The position numbers and the translations under genes were made by a program. 5,221 nucleotides of DNA from Deltaproteobacteria bacterium UBA5799 (GTDB lineage: Bacteria > Desulfobacterota > GWC2-55-46), in the NCBI GenBank assembly GCA_002418185.1, contig DIDN01000063.1:1-5221 (forward strand), read 5' to 3'. Below are positions 1-5,221 of the stretch, in pieces. The notes beneath the pieces are model-generated. The model was not told where the DNA came from and ran no database searches. It worked only from the letters and a program-made list of their open reading frames with translations. The stretch's first letter is position 1. Every line of letters starts with the position of its first letter.

Positions 1-1
1 C

Positions 2-694
2 TTGAAGCTCGCCGAGGGCGACCCTGCCTTTTTCGGAAAGCTCCTTCCCCCAAAGGAGTCCTGGAGGCTCTTTTCAGAGTTCCGGGACCATGTCGCGTAT
101 ATCGATATCGAGACGAACGGCTACGTGGGCAGCCACGGCTACATAACCGCCATCTCCCTTTACGACGGGAAGAATGTCCGCTATTACATCCGCGGCGAGA
201 ACCTCGCCGAGTTCAAAGAAGACATTTTCGGGTACAAGCTCCTCGTCACCTATAACGGCAGGTGCTTTGACATACCCTTTATCGAGGGCAGCATGGATAT
301 ACGCCTGCCCCACGCGCACGTCGATCTGAGGTTCGTGCTCCGCGACCTGGGCTTCAAGGGCGGCCTCAAGGGCTGCGAAAAACTCATAGGCATCGACCGC
401 GGCGGGCTCGACGGGGTCGACGGCTACTTCGCTGTCCTCCTCTGGAAGGACTGGAAGAGGAACAAAAACGCCAAGGCGCTCGAAACACTGCTGGCGTACA
501 ACATACAGGACGTCGTAAACCTTGAGCCGCTGATGGTCACCGCGCACAACCTCAAGGTCTCGTCCACCCCCTTCGAAGACGATTACCGGATAGAGATGCC
601 CGCGCCTCTGGTCGACCTCCCGTTCACGCCCGACCCCGAGACCATAGACAGGATACGGGCCGGGCTCGGAAGGGCCTCCTTGAGCTTCGCTTGA
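2..694 (+). CDS. YprB-type ribonuclease H-like (DEDD) exonuclease, 5'-partial
   Basis: This is the C-terminal 230 residues of a probable 3'-5' exonuclease with an RNase H fold (RNase_H_2, YprB-like class). The three DEDD exonuclease motifs are visible in order, numbered from the first codon in the window. Motif I is DIETNG at 35-40, with acidic D35 and E37. Motif II is TYNGRCFDIPF at 83-93, with D90, followed by HAHVDLR at 104-110. Motif III is YNIQDVVNLE at 166-175, with D170. All catalytic acids expected for a two-metal nuclease are present. The reading frame is open to the left edge. The first codon here is TTG without a ribosome site in view, and relatives as I recall them carry about 60-100 further N-terminal residues, so the gene almost certainly begins upstream. 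The last 40 residues are proline-rich and lie outside the fold. The natural substrate is not settled for this family. No terminator is seen after the stop. Family assignment is firm; the biological role is not. Confidence 0.85.
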   Translation: MKLAEGDPAFFGKLLPPKESWRLFSEFRDHVAYIDIETNGYVGSHGYITAISLYDGKNVRYYIRGENLAEFKEDIFGYKLLVTYNGRCFDIPFIEGSMDIRLPHAHVDLRFVLRDLGFKGGLKGCEKLIGIDRGGLDGVDGYFAVLLWKDWKRNKNAKALETLLAYNIQDVVNLEPLMVTAHNLKVSSTPFEDDYRIEMPAPLVDLPFTPDPETIDRIRAGLGRASLSFA

Positions 695-699
695 GCGCT

Positions 700-729
700 T
701 TTACCCAGACATGACCCAAATCATATTCT
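700..729 (+). promoter_or_regulatory. possible weak sigma70-like promoter for the cytochrome gene
   Basis: TTTACC at 700-705 and TATTCT at 724-729 are separated by 18 bp. Each matches the bacterial housekeeping consensus at four of six positions. It sits in the 84 bp gap between the exonuclease and the cytochrome gene, about 50 bp before the start codon. The match is weak and could be chance; the cytochrome gene might instead be read through from the upstream gene, since no terminator separates them. Confidence 0.25.
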
Positions 730-765
730 TGAGACGGAAGAGATGATAACCTGCGTTCCCTTTTC

Positions 766-774
766 AGGAGGTGA
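766..774 (+). promoter_or_regulatory. strong Shine-Dalgarno of the cytochrome gene
   Basis: AGGAGGTGA is a near-perfect complement of the 16S rRNA 3' end. It lies 7 nt (counted from AGGAGG) before ATG at 779. It decides the start, because an in-frame ATG at 743 would place this motif inside the coding region and put 12 extra residues ahead of a clean signal peptide. Confidence 0.85.
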
Positions 775-778
775 AAGG

Positions 779-1225
779 ATGAAGACGTTTTCGGCGTTAT
801 TGACGGTTTTCCTGCTTTTTGCGGCCCCCGTAGCCGCCTATGCCGCTGACGACCACCACAGGCAAGATCCGGCCCCCGAGGGCAACCCGGAAAATGCCCT
901 CATCGAGGAGATGAGGAAGCTCGATAGCGCATTCAGGGAGATAGTCTCGGCAGTCGCGCTCGGAGACGGGCACAGGGCGCACCTGGCAATCGAAACCCTC
1001 CACGGCGCCATGGAGAAAACGCAGGAAGCGCTCCATCACGGCGAAGTAAGGCTCAGGAAGAACGCCGCCAGGGCCGAGGACTTCGAGCGCATGGACCGGG
1101 AGTTCCACGCGGACCTCGAAGCCCTTGCCAGGGCCGCACACCACGACGATATCCGGGAGATGAGCGGCCTTACCAAGAAGCTCCTCGACGGCTGCGTAAG
1201 CTGCCATACGGTCTTCAGGCCCTGA
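779..1225 (+). CDS. secreted mono-heme c-type cytochrome, class II-like (C-terminal CxxCH)
   Basis: The product is a 148-residue exported protein. Residues 1-22 form a Sec signal peptide: Lys2, a hydrophobic core at about 6-20, and an AYA|A cleavage site after residue 22. The mature part of about 126 residues is predicted to be mostly helical, with four amphipathic stretches at roughly 38-62, 64-88, 98-121 and 124-139. It ends in a single heme-attachment motif, CVSCH, at 139-143, five residues from the C-terminus. Heme at the end of a four-helix bundle is the layout of class II cytochromes (cytochrome c'/c556). By analogy Met45 in the first helix could be a sixth ligand, but that is inference. 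The mature protein is rich in His (eleven including the heme ligand, with HH pairs at 26-27, 86-87 and 121-122). It would act in the periplasm as an electron carrier or sensor; the partner is unknown. The start at 779 is chosen over 743 because of the strong ribosome site and the signal peptide. The CxxCH and export signal are certain; the class assignment is probable. Confidence 0.85.
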   Translation: MKTFSALLTVFLLFAAPVAAYAADDHHRQDPAPEGNPENALIEEMRKLDSAFREIVSAVALGDGHRAHLAIETLHGAMEKTQEALHHGEVRLRKNAARAEDFERMDREFHADLEALARAAHHDDIREMSGLTKKLLDGCVSCHTVFRP

Positions 1226-1310
1226 AAAATCCCTTCGCCGCCCCCCAAAAAGACCGACAAACGACCCCTGATATTTGACTTGAGGGGCCTTTGCAATCCC
1301 GCCCGTTCAT

Positions 1311-1330
1311 CCCTGGACGGAAGCCCAGGG
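1311..1330 (+). other. intergenic hairpin without T-tract
   Basis: CCCTGG at 1311-1316 pairs perfectly with CCAGGG at 1325-1330 around an 8-nt loop. There is no run of T afterwards, so it is not a typical Rho-independent terminator. It might be a weak or Rho-assisted 3' end for the cytochrome transcript, or part of a structured leader, or chance. A second, weaker inverted repeat (CCCCT at 1265-1269 with AGGGG at 1283-1287, loop 13 nt) lies just upstream. The rest of 1226-1430 shows no coding potential that I would support. Confidence 0.25.
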
Positions 1331-1361
1331 CGGTCCTGTTTCCGCAAGGCCTCGTTTTCTC

Positions 1362-1391
1362 TTTACCTCGCACCCTTCTTCAGGTTAGAAT
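1362..1391 (+). promoter_or_regulatory. probable sigma70-type promoter of typA
   Basis: TTTACC at 1362-1367 (four of six matches to TTGACA) is followed after 18 bp by TAGAAT at 1386-1391 (five of six matches to TATAAT). The region around the second box is markedly AT-rich compared with the surrounding GC-rich DNA. Transcription would start near 1398, giving a leader of about 40 nt before the typA start. This is the best promoter candidate in the window and the only intergenic gap in front of typA. Confidence 0.5.
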
Positions 1392-1436
1392 ATCTGATTC
1401 TTTTCATTACCCAATAACTAGAAAGAGCCGGTGAAC

Positions 1437-3248
1437 ATGGGACAGGACCAGATGAGGAACATAGCTATAATAGCGCACGTCGACCACGGGAAGACGACCC
1501 TGGTCGACGCGATGCTCAGGCAGGCAGGGACCTTCCGCGCGAACGAGAAGGTGCAGGAACGCGTGATGGACAACATAGACCTCGAGCGCGAGCGCGGCAT
1601 AACCATAATGGCCAAGAACACGTCCGTCGAATACGGCGGGGTCAAGATAAACATAGTGGACACCCCGGGGCACGCGGACTTCGGCGGAGAGGTCGAGAGG
1701 ACGCTCAAGATGGTCGACGGCGTGCTCCTCCTTGTGGACGCTTCCGAGGGGCCGCTCCCGCAGACGAGGTTCGTCCTCAAGAAGGCCCTTGAGCTCGAGC
1801 TCGTGCCCATCATAGTCATAAACAAGATAGACAGGCCGGACGCCAGGATAAAGGAGGTCATTAACGAGGTCTACGACCTCTTCATAGACCTGGACGCCAA
1901 GGAGGAGCAGCTCGATTTCCCGATCGCATACACTAACGCGAGAAAGGGCACCGCAACGCTCGACCTCGACGAGGACTCTGCCGACCTCCGGCCCCTCTTC
2001 GAGCTCATATTGAAGACGGTGCCGCAGCCCAGGGGCGACGCAAACGCGATACTGCAGGTGCTCGTAACGAATATCGATTACAGCGACTACGTCGGCAGGC
2101 TCGCCATAGGCCGCGTCTTTGCAGGCACCATAAAGGCGGCTGACACCGTCTCGATGGTACACGCCGACGGGAGGACAGTGAAGGCGAAGGCCTCGGCCCT
2201 GTACGTATTCCAGGGGCTTGAAAGGAAAGAGGCCCTGGACGCGGGCGTCGGGGAGATAGTCGCGCTCGCGGGCATGGAAGGGGTCTGCATAGGCGACACC
2301 ATCACCTCGGCGGAGGCCCCGAAGGCGCTCCCGAGGATAAAGGTCGACGAGCCGACAATTTCGATGATATTTTCGCCCAACACCTCGCCGTTCGCGGGCA
2401 GGGAAGGGAAGTTCGTCACTTCGAGGAACCTTCGCGAGAGGCTCGAAAAGGAACTCCTCTACAATGTTTCGATACGGGTGGACTTCGAGAAGGCCGACGC
2501 CTTCAGGGTAATGGGAAGGGGCGAGCTGCAGCTCGCGATACTCATAGAGATGATGAGACGGGAGAGCTACGAGCTCTCGGTGTCCATGCCCGAGACGATA
2601 ACCAGGGAAATAGACGGGAAGCTCCACGAGCCCATGGAGCACCTCGTCATTGACGTGCCCGAGGACTTCATAGGGGTCGTCACCCAGCAGGTCGGGACCC
2701 GGAAGGGCCGGATGCAGAAGATGCAGAACAACGGCCACGGCAGGGTGAGGATGGAGTTCAGGATACCATCGAGGGGGCTTATAGGATTCCGCTCCCAGTT
2801 CCTCACGGACACGAAAGGGACCGGCCTTTTGAACCACCTCTTCGACGGGTACGAGCCGTGGCACGGGCCGATGTCCAAGAGGGCCACGGGCGCGCTCGTG
2901 GCCGACAGGGCCGGCTCCTCCACGGTCTACGCCCTCTATAACCTCCAGCCCAGGGGCACCCTTTTCATAAAGGAAGGCACACCGGTTTACGAGGGCATGA
3001 TAATAGGCGAGAACTCCCGCGAAAACGACATGGACGTGAACGCGGTGAAGGAGAAAAAGCTCACGAACATGAGGGCCTCCGGCTCGGACGATTCGATGTT
3101 CCTCTTCCCGCCGAGGAACCACACGCTCGAGCAGGCGCTGGAGTTCATACGCGAGGACGAGCTCGTGGAGGTCACGCCCTCCTCGATAAGGATAAGGAAG
3201 AGGGTGCTCCAGGCCGGGAAGAGGCCCAAGCAGCAGAGGACGGATTAG
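1437..3248 (+). CDS. typA: translational GTPase TypA/BipA
   Basis: This is a complete 603-residue ribosome-associated GTPase of the EF-G/LepA superfamily (E. coli BipA is 607 residues), known to support 50S subunit assembly and stress or cold adaptation. The GTP-binding motifs are G1 AHVDHGKT at 13-20, G2 RGIT at 53-56, G3 DTPGH at 75-79 and G4 NKID at 129-132. The G5 position reads TNA at 166-168, where E. coli has ASA. A beta-barrel domain II follows (about 203-295). Next is an EF-G-like domain III (about 301-380, with NTSPFAGREGKFVTSR at 315-330). Then comes domain V (about 396-475, with IPSRGLIGFRSQF at 443-455). The BipA-specific C-terminal domain (about 485-590) contains KLTNMRASGSDD at 541-552 and a basic end. 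This C-terminal domain separates it from EF-G and LepA. ATG at 1437 is preferred: GAAAGAG at 1421-1427 sits 9 nt upstream, against 3 nt for the in-frame GTG at 1431, and relatives have a similarly short leader before the RNIAIIAHVDHG segment. ATG at 1452 is a less likely alternative. It has its own promoter candidate and a strong terminator, so it is probably monocistronic. Ile is encoded almost wholly by ATA. Confidence 0.97.
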   Translation: MGQDQMRNIAIIAHVDHGKTTLVDAMLRQAGTFRANEKVQERVMDNIDLERERGITIMAKNTSVEYGGVKINIVDTPGHADFGGEVERTLKMVDGVLLLVDASEGPLPQTRFVLKKALELELVPIIVINKIDRPDARIKEVINEVYDLFIDLDAKEEQLDFPIAYTNARKGTATLDLDEDSADLRPLFELILKTVPQPRGDANAILQVLVTNIDYSDYVGRLAIGRVFAGTIKAADTVSMVHADGRTVKAKASALYVFQGLERKEALDAGVGEIVALAGMEGVCIGDTITSAEAPKALPRIKVDEPTISMIFSPNTSPFAGREGKFVTSRNLRERLEKELLYNVSIRVDFEKADAFRVMGRGELQLAILIEMMRRESYELSVSMPETITREIDGKLHEPMEHLVIDVPEDFIGVVTQQVGTRKGRMQKMQNNGHGRVRMEFRIPSRGLIGFRSQFLTDTKGTGLLNHLFDGYEPWHGPMSKRATGALVADRAGSSTVYALYNLQPRGTLFIKEGTPVYEGMIIGENSRENDMDVNAVKEKKLTNMRASGSDDSMFLFPPRNHTLEQALEFIREDELVEVTPSSIRIRKRVLQAGKRPKQQRTD

Positions 3249-3271
3249 GACCGGCTTTCATTCGAATCGAG

Positions 3272-3301
3272 AGGCCGCCGCTGACAACGGCGGCCTTTTT
3301 T
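3272..3301 (+). terminator. Rho-independent terminator of typA
   Basis: A perfect 9-bp GC-rich stem, AGGCCGCCG at 3272-3280 with CGGCGGCCT at 3288-3296, encloses a 7-nt loop and runs into six T at 3296-3301. It begins 23 bp after the typA stop, between two convergent genes. On the opposite strand the hairpin is not followed by a T-tract, so it should terminate mainly typA, although the stem itself could also slow transcription arriving from the antiporter gene. Confidence 0.92.
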
Positions 3302-3312
3302 CGTTCCGGGGC

Positions 3313-5109
3313 TCAGATATAGTAGAGGACGAGGTATACTACAAGGAAGATCGATATCCAGAGAACGGTTGCGCCTATGGGCCAGTGCTTGATGATGTCG
3401 CCGGGGTAGATGGCCTTTTCGCGGCTTATGCGGTTCCTTATAATTCCCCTCCTGGGCTCCGAGCTGAAGCTTGCGGCGACCGTGTCTCCCGCTATCTTGA
3501 GGGCCGCGGCCGGGTTTCTGCTGAGGTGCGCGAGGGTCCCCGGAAAAGTGGTGAAGGCGAACCTTGCGACCGCCTCGCCGAACCTTGAAAGGGTGTTCCT
3601 CAAAAGCCACATGAAGCCGGACGCGCCCTTCCTGTAAAACCAGTCGGCGTCGATATTTATCGCCCGCATCTCTGCGGGGTAGATGCCCGCGAGCATGAGG
3701 AGCGTAAACGCGAGCGCGGAGAAGAAAAGGAGCTGGGTCTGTGCCATCACGTGGGCCCCGGTATAAGGCACGTAATCGACCGGATACGGGAGTATCGAAT
3801 AGAGCGACGACGGGTAGACGCCTATGAATACGCTGAGGAACGCGGCTATCCCCATCGCGATGAGCATGTTGACGGGCGGCTCCTTGGGCCTCAACCCCGA
3901 ATCGTGCGAGAAGAAGGCGAAAAACGGTATCTTGATGCCGGCGTGGTGGAAGACACCCGCGGCTGCAAAGAGGAGCGTGAACCAGATTATGACGAGCCCC
4001 TCGTGAGCCGAGGCGCTTACGATCATCGACTTCGTGACGAAGCCGCTGAAGAGCGGAAAGCCGGAAATAGACGCCGCGCCTATTATGCAGAAGAAGGCGG
4101 TCAGAGGCATGGTCTTGTAAAGCCCGCCCATGTCGGTCGCGTTTATCCTGCCGGTCTGGTGGTATACCGCGCCCATGCAGAGGAAGAGGAGCCCCTCGAA
4201 TAGTATGTTTGTAAAGGCGTGCGCCACCGCGCCGTTAACTGCGAGTTCGGTCCCTATGCCTATGCCCACGACCATGAACCCCACCTGGTTTATGAGGCTG
4301 TAGCAGAGCACGCGGTTCATGTTGTTCTCGATGACCGCGTAGAATATGGGGAAGGCCGTCATTACGGCGCCTATGTAGATGAGCTCCTCTGTGCCGGGGA
4401 ACGCCCTCGCGAGGAGATACACGGCAGTCTTGGTCGTGAATATGCTGAGGAACACCGTGCCCAGTATGGTGGATTCGGGGTAGGCGTCGGGCAGCCACGC
4501 ATGCAGGAGCGGAAAAGCGCAGTTTACGCCGAAGCCGAGGAGTATCAGATAAGAAGCGAAGGAATCGAGGCCGATGAGCCCGAACGAAATGGACCCCGTC
4601 TCGTACGAGTGCATTATGAGACCGGCGAGGAAAAGTAGCCCCCCTATGGCGTGCACCGCGAAATAACGGAGCCCGGCCAAATAGGAGGCGGTCGTCTTCC
4701 TGGCCCATACGAGGCAGGTGGCGGTCAGGGCCATTACCTCCAGGAATATGAAGAGGGTCAGCATGTCTCCGGCGAATACCGCCCCTATCGCGCTCCCGGC
4801 GTAGACAAGCGAGACCACCTTTTCGCCGTCGCCTTTCATGTGCACCCCGAAGAGCGTGCCTATGAAGGCCATGAGCGTGAAGATGTAGCCGAAGACCAGG
4901 CTCAGCCTGTCCACTTTTCCGAACACGAGGTCGTGGCCCAGAAACCCGGACTCGACCGTCCAGTAAACGCCTTCGGGCAGGCTTATCGCCGCCAGGAACG
5001 CGCCCGCGGTGAGGAGAAGGAGGTACGCCTGCTTCACGCTCCCCCGGAGGAAGGGGACCAGGAGCGCGCCGGCTATGAGGACGGCGCCCGGGTGCACTGC
5101 GCTAACCAT
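3313..5109 (-). CDS. MrpD/NuoL-like proton-translocating antiporter subunit
   Basis: This 598-residue inner-membrane protein has about 15-16 predicted membrane helices and belongs to the Proton_antipo_M family (NuoL/NuoM/NuoN, MrpA/MrpD, hydrogenase membrane subunits). Such proteins move H+ (or exchange Na+/H+) in the membrane arm of complex I-like or Mrp complexes. Visible landmarks are FLEVMALTATCLVW at 122-135 with the conserved Glu124, PLLHAWLPDAYPES at 200-213 after helix 7, TTKTAVYLLARAF at 225-237 with Lys227, ENNMNRVLCYSLINQVG at 261-277, AHAFTNILFEGLLF at 296-309, and SGFPLFSGFVTKSMI at 349-363 with Lys360. The usual helix-7 Lys is Asn196, and the helix-10/11 position usually occupied by Lys is Glu305. 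After the antiporter core (about 1-478), a 95-residue stretch opening with DADWFYRKG (488-496) leads to a final membrane helix (about 578-597); NuoL also ends with a long connector and extra helix. ATG at 5109 has a good ribosome site and overlaps the upstream gene by 8 bp. Whether it is an Na+/H+ antiporter or a respiratory or hydrogenase module subunit cannot be decided without the genes beyond the right edge. Confidence 0.88.
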   Translation of the reverse strand: MVSAVHPGAVLIAGALLVPFLRGSVKQAYLLLLTAGAFLAAISLPEGVYWTVESGFLGHDLVFGKVDRLSLVFGYIFTLMAFIGTLFGVHMKGDGEKVVSLVYAGSAIGAVFAGDMLTLFIFLEVMALTATCLVWARKTTASYLAGLRYFAVHAIGGLLFLAGLIMHSYETGSISFGLIGLDSFASYLILLGFGVNCAFPLLHAWLPDAYPESTILGTVFLSIFTTKTAVYLLARAFPGTEELIYIGAVMTAFPIFYAVIENNMNRVLCYSLINQVGFMVVGIGIGTELAVNGAVAHAFTNILFEGLLFLCMGAVYHQTGRINATDMGGLYKTMPLTAFFCIIGAASISGFPLFSGFVTKSMIVSASAHEGLVIIWFTLLFAAAGVFHHAGIKIPFFAFFSHDSGLRPKEPPVNMLIAMGIAAFLSVFIGVYPSSLYSILPYPVDYVPYTGAHVMAQTQLLFFSALAFTLLMLAGIYPAEMRAINIDADWFYRKGASGFMWLLRNTLSRFGEAVARFAFTTFPGTLAHLSRNPAAALKIAGDTVAASFSSEPRRGIIRNRISREKAIYPGDIIKHWPIGATVLWISIFLVVYLVLYYI

Positions 5110-5221
5110 AGTGGTCCTCCCTGCGCTTCACGAGCGGGCGCAGTATGTACTTGGCCGCGAGCACCAGCACCACGCAGGCCACGAACCCGTAGGTGCCGTA
5201 AAACGACGGATACCCTTCCCA
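5102..5221 (-). CDS. small membrane protein, C-terminal fragment (cut by window edge)
   Basis: Reading the - strand from the right edge gives an open frame of 39 codons ending in TAG at 5104-5102. The visible residues begin WEGYPSFYGTYG, continue through one hydrophobic helix (FVACVVLVLAAKYIL) and end in a basic cytoplasmic tail (RPLVKRREDHYG). Its stop overlaps the start of the antiporter gene by 8 bp (ATGGTTAG), so the two are translationally coupled and likely made in matched amounts. The start lies outside the window, so total length is unknown. I do not recognise a named family. Context suggests a small accessory or assembly subunit of the same membrane complex. The frame is supported by membrane-protein-like composition, coupling, and continued codon style rather than by similarity. 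Confidence 0.7.
   Translation of the reverse strand, partial: WEGYPSFYGTYGFVACVVLVLAAKYILRPLVKRREDHYG
5116..5122 (-). promoter_or_regulatory. Shine-Dalgarno of the antiporter subunit gene
   Basis: On the - strand AGGGAGG lies 6 nt before ATG at 5109, inside the last codons of the upstream small gene. It fixes the antiporter start and supports translational coupling between the two genes. Confidence 0.75.

Noticed and set aside
74..547. A 157-codon frame on the - strand opposite the exonuclease gene
   Set aside because: The + strand frame carries all three DEDD motifs; the reverse product has no recognisable features.
743..778. Upstream in-frame ATG giving 12 more residues to the cytochrome
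   Set aside because: There is no good ribosome site before it, and the strong AGGAGGTGA with a clean signal peptide supports the start at 779.
1265..1287. CCCCT/AGGGG inverted repeat after the cytochrome gene as a terminator
   Set aside because: The stem is only 5 bp with a 13-nt loop and just three T after it; too weak to call a terminator.
1407..3122. A 571-codon open frame on the - strand opposite typA
   Set aside because: It is exactly antisense to a strongly conserved gene. Its product is a low-complexity mix rich in His, Val, Leu, Arg and Tyr with no recognisable domain, as expected when GC-rich, ATA-rich codons are read backwards. The long frame is a composition effect.
3260..3267. 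ATTCGAAT perfect palindrome between the convergent genes
   Set aside because: It is only 8 bp, lies just before the terminator and not in a promoter position, and such short palindromes are common by chance.
3751..4638. Open frames on the + strand opposite the antiporter gene (150 and 139 codons)
   Set aside because: They lie within a well-supported membrane protein gene on the other strand, and their products are rich in Arg, Glu, Tyr and His without motifs; they are antisense shadows.

Overview
The window looks like a bacterial chromosome segment of high GC content (not computed, but clearly GC-rich). The most likely source is a delta-proteobacterial or Desulfobacterota/Nitrospirota-like anaerobe. 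This placement is an inference from three things: the type of YprB-like exonuclease, the small histidine-rich mono-heme cytochrome with a C-terminal heme site, and the stand-alone MrpD/NuoL-like antiporter subunit preceded by a tiny membrane protein. Codon use is distinctive. Ile is written mostly as ATA (35 of 42 Ile codons in typA by hand count), and AGG is common for Arg despite the high GC.

Layout, left to right. (1) The 3' part of a DEDD-type RNase H-fold exonuclease of the YprB/RNase_H_2 class, + strand, cut by the left edge. (2) After about 84 bp, a short secreted c-type cytochrome with a strong Shine-Dalgarno, + strand. (3) A roughly 210 bp intergenic stretch with weak hairpins and a plausible sigma70-type promoter. 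(4) A full-length typA/bipA gene for the ribosome-associated translational GTPase, + strand, closed by a strong Rho-independent terminator. (5) Converging on it from the - strand, a 598-residue polytopic antiporter-like subunit (Proton_antipo_M family). (6) Upstream of that, overlapping its start by 8 bp, the last 39 codons of a small membrane protein cut by the right edge.

The three + strand genes have unrelated functions and look like independent or loosely linked transcription units. The two - strand genes are clearly one translationally coupled operon, probably the distal end of an Mrp-like or complex I-like membrane module whose other genes lie beyond the right edge.

Most of the window is ordinary. 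The parts most worth a second look are in the antiporter subunit: two positions where NuoL/NuoM/MrpD-type proteins usually carry a membrane lysine are Asn and Glu, and a C-terminal extension ending in an extra transmembrane helix recalls the NuoL layout. No mobile element, CRISPR array, tRNA or rRNA was seen.
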